NCBI RefSeq assembly: GCF_000217715.1 | Contig: NC_015666.1 | Location: forward strand, 2,058,270 to 2,122,269 | DNA from: Halopiger xanaduensis SH-6 | GTDB lineage: Archaea; Halobacteriota; Halobacteria; Halobacteriales; Natrialbaceae | DNA: 64,000 bases | Reading direction: 5' to 3' | Shown: positions 34,695 through 41,640 of the stretch, in pieces | Numbering within the stretch: position 1 is the first letter of the stretch | Layout: every line of letters begins with the position of its first letter | Program-made: the position numbers and the translations under genes | The notes under the pieces: model-generated | Databases searched by the model: none | The model's input: only the letters and a program-made list of their open reading frames with translations | What the model was told of the DNA's origin: nothing

Positions 34695-35117
34695 ATGTCC
34701 GATTCCGACGCCGAAGCCGCGGCCGACCTGCTCGAGCGCGCTCGCGAAATCCAGTCGCAGGCCCACGTCCCCTACTCCGAGTACCCCGTCGGCGCCGCCC
34801 TCGAGACGGCCGACGGCGAGATCTTCGTCGGTTGCAACCTCGAGAACGCAAACTACAGCAACAGCCTCCACGCCGAGGAGGTCGCGGTCGCCGAGGCGGT
34901 CAAGCAGGGCTACTACGACTTCGCCCGGATCGCGGTCAGTTCCGGGCGGCGCGACGGCGTCACCCCCTGCGGAATGTGCCGGCAGACGCTCGCGGAGTTC
35001 TGCGACGACGACCTCGTCGTCATCTGCGACGATGGCGACGACGCGGAGCCCGCGACGTACACGCTGGGCGAACTACTTCCGAACACGATTTCCGAGGAGA
35101 CGCTCGCGGACTCTTAA
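34695..35117 (+). CDS. cdd: Cytidine deaminase
   Basis: 140 residues. It deaminates cytidine to uridine. Zinc site: SLHAEEVAVAEAV (His and catalytic Glu) and TPCGMCRQTLAEF (two Cys). YSEYPVGAALETADGEIFVG and NLENANYSNS are the substrate-binding signatures. ATG 34695 gives the standard length. The position between a nucleoside importer and a uridine phosphorylase-like gene fits pyrimidine nucleoside salvage. The stop is shared tail to tail with the next gene in the sequence TTAA. Confidence 0.95.
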   Translation: MSDSDAEAAADLLERAREIQSQAHVPYSEYPVGAALETADGEIFVGCNLENANYSNSLHAEEVAVAEAVKQGYYDFARIAVSSGRRDGVTPCGMCRQTLAEFCDDDLVVICDDGDDAEPATYTLGELLPNTISEETLADS

Positions 35118-35593
35118 CCCTCGGCCTCGAGTCGCTCCGCGAGCCGTTCTCGAAGAATCGTCCGGTGACACCGCTTCTTTTCCGTGTTCTCGAAACAGAC
35201 GAGCGCGATCGACTCGCCGGACTCGAGTCGCTCCGCGAGGTCCTCGATTGCCGCCTGCGCGTCCGCCGACGTCTCGAGGTGGTCGCGATACGCCTCGTCG
35301 AACCCGACCTGATCCCAGGCCGCGTTGTGGGCGCCCTTCTCGCACAGCCCCTGCATCTTCATGTCATCCTCTATCTCGCGCATCGACTCGAGCAGGTCGG
35401 CGGGCGGGCCGAGTTCGGGGTAGTTCTCGTCGACCGCGGCGTGGAACCACGGCGCCGGTCTCCTGACGACGCCGACGAGCGCGGCGCCGTCCGGAAGGTC
35501 GGCGAGGTCGTGCTGGACGGCGGCGACGTAGGTGTCCGCGAGTTCGCCCTCGCTCTCACTGTGGGCATCGCTACCGCGAGACTCGGATGCCAT
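35114..35593 (-). CDS. DUF488 family protein
   Basis: 159 residues. The N-terminal strand ALVGVVRRPAPWFHAAVDEN corresponds to the DUF488 (Asp-Val-Arg)-x-x-Pro region, and the C-terminal SIALVCFENTEKKRCHRTIL to the hallmark Leu-Leu-Cys-x-Glu...Cys-His-Arg motif, which suggests a redox or metal-linked active site. The family has no firm function. It is convergent with cdd (four-base overlap) and divergent from the phosphorylase gene, with a TTTATATAC element between (35615-35625). Confidence 0.78.
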   Translation of the reverse strand: MASESRGSDAHSESEGELADTYVAAVQHDLADLPDGAALVGVVRRPAPWFHAAVDENYPELGPPADLLESMREIEDDMKMQGLCEKGAHNAAWDQVGFDEAYRDHLETSADAQAAIEDLAERLESGESIALVCFENTEKKRCHRTILRERLAERLEAEG

Positions 35594-35659
35594 ACCCTCC
35601 CTACGCGGGCCCCGCATTTATATACGGCGCCGGCCCGAATCGCCCTCCGTTCAACAGCG

Positions 35660-36490
35660 ATGCCAGGGGACAGCGAAGACCCGAACGCGGACGTACAGTA
35701 CCACCTCGAGGTCGGACCCGAAGACGTTGCCGACACCGTGCTCCTGCCGGGCAACCCCGAGCGCCTCGAGAAGATCGTCGACTTCTGGGACGACCACGAG
35801 ATGCGCGCCCACCACCGCGAGTACCGGACGGCGACGGGAAGCTACGAGGGGACGCCGATCTCGGTGACGTCGACGGGGATCGGCAGTCCGTCGGCTGCGA
35901 TCGCGGTCGAGGAACTCGCCCGGGTCGGCGTCGAGACGTTCATCCGCGTCGGCTCCTGCGGCGCGCTCCAGCCCGAGATGGACGTCGGCGATCTGGTGAT
36001 CACGACCGGCGGCGTCCGCCAGGAGGGGACCAGCGACGAGTACGTCCGGGAGGATTACCCCGCGGCCGCGGATTACGAGGTCGTCAGCGCGCTCGTCGCC
36101 GCCGCCGAGCGGCTGGGCTACGACTACCACACCGGGATCACGATGAGCGCGGACTCCTTCTACGCGGGCCAGGGCCGGCCCGGCTACGAGGGGTTCGAGG
36201 CGGCCGGCGCCGACGAACTCGTCGACCAACTGCAGGAAGCGAACGTGAAGAACATCGAGATGGAGGCCAGCGCGATCATGACGCTGGCGAACGTCTACGG
36301 ACTGCGCGCCGGCGCCGTCTGCACCGTCTACGCCAACCGCGAGACCGGCGAGTTCCGAACCGAAGGCGAGTCGCGCGCGGCCGAAACCGCCAGCCTCGCA
36401 ACGCACCTGCTCGCGAAGATGGACGAAGCCAAGCGCGAGGCCGGCGCGGATCGGTGGCATCCGGGGCTCTCGCTCGATCTCGAGGAGTGA
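35660..36490 (+). CDS. udp: Nucleoside (uridine) phosphorylase
   Basis: 276 residues, NP-I fold. Motifs: ADTVLLPGNPERLEKIVDFW (phosphate-binding Gly/Arg), VTSTGIGSPSAAIAVEELAR, FIRVGSCGALQPEMDVGDLV (phosphate/ribose site) and KNIEMEASAIMTLANVYGLR (ribose-binding Glu-Met-Glu). It cleaves uridine, or another nucleoside, with phosphate to base plus ribose-1-phosphate. ATG 35660 follows a TATA-like element about 35-45 bp upstream. It completes the importer-cdd-phosphorylase block. Confidence 0.9.
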   Translation: MPGDSEDPNADVQYHLEVGPEDVADTVLLPGNPERLEKIVDFWDDHEMRAHHREYRTATGSYEGTPISVTSTGIGSPSAAIAVEELARVGVETFIRVGSCGALQPEMDVGDLVITTGGVRQEGTSDEYVREDYPAAADYEVVSALVAAAERLGYDYHTGITMSADSFYAGQGRPGYEGFEAAGADELVDQLQEANVKNIEMEASAIMTLANVYGLRAGAVCTVYANRETGEFRTEGESRAAETASLATHLLAKMDEAKREAGADRWHPGLSLDLEE

Positions 36491-36546
36491 GGACTGAGAA
36501 CAGAGGGCGTAGGGCTAAGGACTGAGGACGGCGTGCTGTCGAATCG

Positions 36547-37311
36547 TCAGTCCCGAACGCGGACGATCTCTTCCTCGAACACCCGGCGATTCGGGATGAT
36601 GTACTCCTCCGAGTCGTCCTCGATTTTCGTCACGAACAGATCGACCTCCTGAACGATTCCGGCCTGGTCGCCGATCTGGATCTCGTCGCCGATGCCGTAG
36701 GGCTGGTTCAACAGCAGGTAGATCCCCGCTGCGCTCGAGACGAGGAAGTCCTTGAACGTGACCGCGCCGACGACGACGATCCCGGCCGCGTAGACGGCGA
36801 GCAGGATCAACAGCGGGTAGATGTAGACGCCGATCTGGCCCAGCGCGATGAGAAAGGCCACGTAGAGGACGGAGTATTTGACCAGCCGCGGGATGATCGA
36901 GACCTCCGGCAGTTTGACGCTCCGGAGGTACTCGCTGACGACGAGTTCGGCCTTGTCCGCGACGATGAAGCCGAGGATCAGGACCAGCACCGCGATGAAG
37001 ACCTGCGGGATGTACTGCGTGACCTGAAACCAGAACGCCTCCGTGTCCAGCAGCTGGGCGATGTGGATCGCCGTCAGGACCGCGATCCCGTAGATGAACC
37101 ACGAACTCAGGCGGGCGACGATCTCGACCGTCGACGTGCCCAGCGACTGGGCCGTCCGCTCGAAGGGCGTCCCCTCGACGGCATCGGGAACGCCCGACGC
37201 CGCCAGCAACTCCTTGTTGAGTCGCCCGACGAGGTAGCCGACGACGAATCCGAGCGCCAGCACCGCGGCTGCGATCACCGCCGGCTCGTCGAGAAACGTC
37301 TGCCAGTTCAT
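36547..37311 (-). CDS. mscS: Mechanosensitive ion channel, MscS family
   Basis: 254 residues. The first helix (8-29) is followed by helices at about 64-85, 95-115, 133-155 and the pore helix with YAAGIVVVGAVTFKDFLVSS. The beta domain follows with YLLLNQPYGIGDEIQIGDQA and VDLFVTKIEDDSEEYIIPNR. Such channels release solutes under low osmotic pressure. It starts one base after the dacZ stop, so it is co-expressed with the c-di-AMP synthase. Confidence 0.9.
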   Translation of the reverse strand: MNWQTFLDEPAVIAAAVLALGFVVGYLVGRLNKELLAASGVPDAVEGTPFERTAQSLGTSTVEIVARLSSWFIYGIAVLTAIHIAQLLDTEAFWFQVTQYIPQVFIAVLVLILGFIVADKAELVVSEYLRSVKLPEVSIIPRLVKYSVLYVAFLIALGQIGVYIYPLLILLAVYAAGIVVVGAVTFKDFLVSSAAGIYLLLNQPYGIGDEIQIGDQAGIVQEVDLFVTKIEDDSEEYIIPNRRVFEEEIVRVRD

Positions 37312-37312
37312 A

Positions 37313-38125
37313 TCAGTACGCCTCCGGATCGACCTCCAGAATAAGCTCGCCGGCCTTGAACGCCCGGACGAGCCCGTCGCTCTCGGAGAGCACGATCGAG
37401 ACCGCGTTCGTATCCCGTGTGATCGCCGCGCCGGACATGTGCCGCGCGCCCAGGCCCTTCGGAATGTCGATCCCCTCGGCGGACGGCTCGAGGTAGCGGT
37501 ACGCCGAGACGATCTTGCCCGCGTCGGAGATGACGAACGCGCCGTCGAGCCGCGAGAACTCCTTCAACATCACGTTCACGATCGGGTCGCCGACGTGGAC
37601 GTGGGACTTCTCGAAGGGGTTGTACGAGAGCGGCCGGGACTTGTTCATCACCTTGCCGGCGTCGCCGACGACGAACAGCGCGCCGACCGGCTTCCCCTTC
37701 TGGCCCTTCTGTCCGAGTTCGATCGCCACCTCCAGCACCGACTTGATGACCTCGGGTTCGGCCCGGGACTGGGCGAACAGGTCGTAGATGCCGGTGTGGG
37801 AGTCGGCGTCCGCGCGCACGCGGGAGACGGTGTCGATCTCGTCGTCGAAGACCCCCGTCGCGCAGATGAGTTCGTCGCCGTCGTCGACGACGTCCTCCTC
37901 GAGGGCGCCCTCGAGGGCGAACCGGATCCGTTCGGAGACGTTCTCGAACTCGAGCGGGAGTTCGACGAACGTCTCGGCGTCGACGTCGTTCTCCGTCCCG
38001 ACAACGACGACGTCGAGGTCGTCGATCTCCCGAAACCGTTCGTAGAACGATCCGCTCGGTGCGAACAGCAAAATTGCGTCGGCACCGGAGAAGAGCTCCC
38101 CGAACACGTCGTCTAACCCGGCCAT
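37313..38125 (-). CDS. dacZ: Diadenylate cyclase DacZ (DisA_N domain)
   Basis: 270 residues. It makes cyclic di-AMP from ATP. The C-terminal DAC domain (about 120-250) has LDGAFVISDAGKIVSAYRYL with the DGA motif at 194-196 and GLGARHMSGAAITRDTNAVS with the RHxxGA loop at 228-233. The N-terminal region (about 1-118) is the archaeal PK_C-like part. In Haloferax volcanii DacZ is essential and tied to osmotic balance. The mscS gene follows after one base. Confidence 0.93.
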   Translation of the reverse strand: MAGLDDVFGELFSGADAILLFAPSGSFYERFREIDDLDVVVVGTENDVDAETFVELPLEFENVSERIRFALEGALEEDVVDDGDELICATGVFDDEIDTVSRVRADADSHTGIYDLFAQSRAEPEVIKSVLEVAIELGQKGQKGKPVGALFVVGDAGKVMNKSRPLSYNPFEKSHVHVGDPIVNVMLKEFSRLDGAFVISDAGKIVSAYRYLEPSAEGIDIPKGLGARHMSGAAITRDTNAVSIVLSESDGLVRAFKAGELILEVDPEAY

Positions 38126-38214
38126 TGCTCATACAAGTCGTTTCCGCGCGAATAAGCGTTGTGGAGGTGTCCGACGCGTGTCTGTCGATTTGCCCCCGAT
38201 TCAGTCGAATTCAA

Positions 38215-38328
38215 TTAGTTCACCCGATCGTGTGATTTAATCGTCACGACCTGCGGTTGTTTCTCGGCGACCTGGAGGAGACCGAACCCGAACGGGATGG
38301 CCGTTGCTGTGTCCTCGAGTTCGGAGCC
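38215..38328 (-). pseudogene. Possible coding remnant, C-terminal fragment of an unidentified gene
   Basis: On the minus strand, reading from 38328 to the TAA at 38215-38217, the frame encodes 37 residues beginning GSELEDTATAIPFGFGLLQV and ending KSHDRVN. Codon third positions are G/C-rich as in genes here, and the residue mix is protein-like. There is no ATG, GTG or TTG before the middle of the stretch, and a TAG stop lies directly upstream (38329-38331). It may be a decayed gene end. No family recognised. Confidence 0.3.
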
Positions 38329-38399
38329 CTATGAGGCGCGAAGAACAAATCTCGGTTGACCGGAACTAACCGTCGAACGACCGCGTCGCTCGAACGACC

Positions 38400-38573
38400 C
38401 TATTCGACGTCGGCGGTCCCCGAAATCCGGCGGAAATCGCCGTCGCCGCAGGTGCAGTCCGCGGAAACGCCGATCGGTCGGATCGTCCCGTCGGGTTTGA
38501 CTTCGGAGACGAAGACCGATTCGCAGGACTGACACACCACGACGGTCTTCGTACTCGATTTTGATTGACTCAC
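38400..38573 (-). CDS. Small zinc-binding protein (57 aa)
   Basis: 57 residues from GTG 38573: MSQSKSSTKTVVVCQSCESV, then FVSEVKPDGTIRPIG and ADCTCGDGDF. Cys pairs C-x2-C and C-x-C suggest a zinc ribbon with four thiols. A GTG 15 bases upstream is an alternative start. This resembles haloarchaeal small zinc proteins of unknown role. Confidence 0.65.
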   Translation of the reverse strand: MSQSKSSTKTVVVCQSCESVFVSEVKPDGTIRPIGVSADCTCGDGDFRRISGTADVE

Positions 38574-38704
38574 AAGCACAGAATACACGTCACTCCCGTA
38601 TCACCATTCCTCCAATTCACTTTGGGAAAATCCGGCCAGACGATCGAAATACGTGTACACGGCCCTGTCAAGCCTACTGAGCGGCAACGCGTACAACCCT
38701 CGAG

Positions 38705-39610
38705 TCAGCGGGCGACCGGTTCGGCGGCGAGCCCGTTCAGGAACCCCTCGCTCACCGCGTTGAACGCGGTCGGCCGGTCCTGATTCACGAGGTGGCCGGC
38801 GTTCTCGAGCGTGACCCGCCGGCCGTCGGCGACGGCCGACGCGATCTGTTCGCCCTGGCGTTTGACCTGCGGGGCTTCCTGTTCGCCGTGGACGACGAGC
38901 GTCGGGACGTCGACGCCGGACAGGTCTGGCGGGTCGTACCGCACGAGCGCGTCGAAGACCTTCCGGAACTCCTCTCGGGAAACTTCGCCGACGGCGTCCA
39001 TCGCCGCCGCGCGGACGTCCGGGTCGACCGAGAGCCACTCCCGGCCGGTCGTCGCGCGGATCGACTGGAGCAGCGAACGGAACGTCGTCTTCGGACCCGT
39101 CAGCGATAGCGCGGTTCCGAGCGCCGGCCCCGGCGAGACGAACGGTTCGACTCCCGAGGGGAGGTCGACCGGCGGCATCGAGCGAACCGCGCCGCCGAGA
39201 ATTGCACCCGCCGGGACAGTGCCGTTTGCCGCAGCGTCCGCGCTCGAGTTCGAATCTGGATCCATCCCCGCGCCTGCGTGGCGAGAGAGGTACTCCTGTA
39301 CGATCATCGACCCCAGCGAGAGACCGCAGAGTATGGGCCGCTCGATCTCGAGGTGGGCGAGCAGCGCCTCGAGGTCGTCCGTGAACAACTCGATCGAGTA
39401 CCGATCGGCGTCGGTCGCGCCCGTTCGGCCGTGGCCGCGGACGTCCGGCGTCACGATCCGATAGTCGTCCGCGAAGTGCTCGACCTGCGGTTGCCAGGCG
39501 GTGCCGTTCAGCCAGCCGCCGTGTACGAAGACGAGGGAGCGTCCGCGGGTCCGGCCCGGATCGTGCGTTTCGTACCAGAGCCGTCCGTCCTCGAGCGCGA
39601 GTTCCGCCAT
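38705..39610 (-). CDS. Alpha/beta-fold hydrolase
   Basis: 301 residues. Oxyanion-hole HGG in SLVFVHGGWLNGTAW, the Ser nucleophile Ser98 in LCGLSLGSMIVQEYL, the catalytic His in LENAGHLVNQDRP. The acid position is Glu in VVHGEQEAPQVKRQG, where Asp is more usual. The lid region (about 112-200) is larger than in minimal family members. ATG 39610. Substrate unknown. It lies downstream of an uracil/xanthine permease in the same direction with a 60-bp gap. Confidence 0.85.
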   Translation of the reverse strand: MAELALEDGRLWYETHDPGRTRGRSLVFVHGGWLNGTAWQPQVEHFADDYRIVTPDVRGHGRTGATDADRYSIELFTDDLEALLAHLEIERPILCGLSLGSMIVQEYLSRHAGAGMDPDSNSSADAAANGTVPAGAILGGAVRSMPPVDLPSGVEPFVSPGPALGTALSLTGPKTTFRSLLQSIRATTGREWLSVDPDVRAAAMDAVGEVSREEFRKVFDALVRYDPPDLSGVDVPTLVVHGEQEAPQVKRQGEQIASAVADGRRVTLENAGHLVNQDRPTAFNAVSEGFLNGLAAEPVAR

Positions 39611-39670
39611 TGGTCCGGTATCTGCGTCGCGGACGTATATACTATCGGCCGGTGCAAGAGGAGGGGGCGT

Positions 39671-41242
39671 TCAGTCGCTCCGACCGGAATCGGCGCTCGA
39701 GGCGCCGCCGGCGCCGAGCCAGCGGTCCCAGAAGGAGTCGAACTCGGACTCGTCTTCGGTGATCCGATCCCAGTGGGCGAGGCCGCGCTCCTCGCGCGAG
39801 CCGGCGATCGTGTTGTCGAGAATCAGCGCGGCGAGCCCGCCGACGGCCATGCCGGTCGAGCCGATGATGTAGACGGTATCGACGACGACCTGCACCGCCG
39901 CCTCGGCCCAGACTGGCAGCGAGGCGAGCGTCGCCTCGAGGCCGAGGGTCTCGCGAAACGCGATCGTGCTATCGAAGTTGCCCATGTAGGCGGGGATCGC
40001 CAGCCCGACGAACAGCGCGAAGCCGACGATGAACGTGTTTCGCGAGGACTCGAGGTCGACGTGGCGCAGGTTGGAGACGCCGACGGCGACGATCTGGCCG
40101 AACATGGCGATGAACAGGCCGCCGACGATTGGGTCGGGAATCGTCGCGATCAGCTGGCCGAAGTAGCCGACGAAGCCGACGAACAGCATGACGAGCGCGC
40201 CCAACTGGACGACGTAGCGGGAGGCGACGCCGGTCAGCCCGATCGCGCCGATGTTCTCGGAGTAGGAGGTCGAGCCGGCGGTGCCCATGATGCCGGCGAA
40301 GACGTTCATCAGGCCCTCCATGCCGATGCCGTGGTTGATTCGCCGTTCGCTCGGCGCGCCGGAGCCGGTCAGGTTCGCGACCGCGTAGTAGTCGCCGATA
40401 CTCTCGACGATCGATGCCAGGACGCCGGCGAACATCCCGACGATGAACGCGGTCGTAAACTGCGGCGCACCCCACTGAAACGGATAGATCGGCAGGAACG
40501 GCTGCGTGTCGGTGACGTCCTCGAGCGGGACGTATCCCGGATGCCCGTCGACGATCACGCCGGTCGCCGACAGCGCCGCGGCGACGACCCACGCGATCAC
40601 GAGCGCCAGGATGACCGGATACAGTTTGAACGCCCGGTGTTTGACGTCGAGGTACTGCGAGAACAGCAGGATGAGCCCGAGCGTCAGTCCCAGCAGCCAC
40701 CAACTCTGCTCCCGTGCGGTGATCTGGCCCGCGCTGAACAGCGAGAGGCCGATGAGCATGATCGTCGGCGCGATGACGACCGGCGAGAGGAATCGTCGGA
40801 GTTTGCCGACGAGCCCGAGGTACCCCATCAGTACCTCGACCGTCGCAGCGACGATGATAGCCCCCTGTAATTGGACGAGAGCAGCCTGCCAGTCCCCGCC
40901 GCCGACGCCGCCCACGGTCACGACGGTGATGATCGCCAGCGCCGGCGCGAGCATCGAGAACGGCGCGCCCTGCACGATCGGGTAGCGGTTTCCGAACGTC
41001 GTCTGGGCCAGCGTCGCGATCCCCGAGACGACGAAGAAGGTGCCGATGAACTGCGCGGTGATATCGTCCGGCATCCCCATCGCCTCCGCCAGAATCAGCG
41101 GCACGGCGATGTTCGCCCCCACCATCGTCAGGTAGTGTTGCACGCCGAGGACGAACGATTCGCCCAGCGGCGGCCGGTCGTCGATCCCGTACTCGATATC
41201 GTCCCTGGCAGCCCCGTCAGCGGCCGCATCGTCCCCCGTCAT
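39671..41242 (-). CDS. Uracil-xanthine (NCS2) permease
   Basis: 523 residues with about 12-14 helices. Family motifs: LGVQHYLTMVGANIAVPLIL near the N-terminus, VQGAPFSMLAPALAIIT and FAGIMGTAGSTSYSENIGAI, the nucleobase site loop of the UraA/UapA group with the conserved Ser-x-x-Glu-Asn. NCS2 proteins take up uracil, xanthine or uric acid with protons or sodium. The acidic N-terminus and the Ser/Gly tail are halophile-like. It follows the nucleoside importer block only at a distance. Confidence 0.92.
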   Translation of the reverse strand: MTGDDAAADGAARDDIEYGIDDRPPLGESFVLGVQHYLTMVGANIAVPLILAEAMGMPDDITAQFIGTFFVVSGIATLAQTTFGNRYPIVQGAPFSMLAPALAIITVVTVGGVGGGDWQAALVQLQGAIIVAATVEVLMGYLGLVGKLRRFLSPVVIAPTIMLIGLSLFSAGQITAREQSWWLLGLTLGLILLFSQYLDVKHRAFKLYPVILALVIAWVVAAALSATGVIVDGHPGYVPLEDVTDTQPFLPIYPFQWGAPQFTTAFIVGMFAGVLASIVESIGDYYAVANLTGSGAPSERRINHGIGMEGLMNVFAGIMGTAGSTSYSENIGAIGLTGVASRYVVQLGALVMLFVGFVGYFGQLIATIPDPIVGGLFIAMFGQIVAVGVSNLRHVDLESSRNTFIVGFALFVGLAIPAYMGNFDSTIAFRETLGLEATLASLPVWAEAAVQVVVDTVYIIGSTGMAVGGLAALILDNTIAGSREERGLAHWDRITEDESEFDSFWDRWLGAGGASSADSGRSD

Positions 41243-41440
41243 GGATAGTCGTTCGTCGGATGACGGAGCGGCAAGTCAAAAGGCGTATTGATCCGCGACG
41301 GCCGCCGAGATCGGATTGTTCAAGGGGCGGACACTCCTGTAGACGGTACTTACTGCTTTCGACACCTGCGCCAAACGCTGCCGCTGGTCGTTTCGAGCCG
41401 CTCGAGGCCGCCGTTTGACACGCCTACGATTCGCCGCACT

Positions 41441-41572
41441 TCAGAAGACAACGTTCCAGACGTATCCGCAGCGGTCGCACTCGAACGTCTTCTCGAGGCC
41501 GTACTCGAGTGCGGTTCGATCCGTTTCGGTTCCCGAGTCAGTGAGGCAACTCGGACAGTCGATCGTACTCAC
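41441..41572 (-). CDS. Small zinc-ribbon protein (43 aa)
   Basis: Read by hand on the minus strand from GTG 41572 to TGA 41441. The peptide begins MSTIDCPSCLTDSGTETDRT and ends EKTFECDRCGYVWNVVF, with two C-x2-C pairs typical of a rubredoxin-like zinc ribbon. An in-frame TAA lies 18-20 bases upstream, so the GTG is the only sensible start. A TATA-like GGTTTACCG (minus) is centred near 41602, 30 bp upstream. Function unknown. Confidence 0.65.
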   Translation of the reverse strand: MSTIDCPSCLTDSGTETDRTALEYGLEKTFECDRCGYVWNVVF

Positions 41573-41640
41573 TGTCCTCGCAATCGGGACGCGTTACGGT
41601 AAACCAAACCCCAACACAATTTGGGACGGCGCCGTCGCCG

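Noticed and set aside
34661-35659. 333-residue extension upstream of the nucleoside phosphorylase
   Set aside because: The frame overlaps cdd and the DUF488 gene in the wrong phase; the conserved sequence starts at ATG 35660 after a TATA element.
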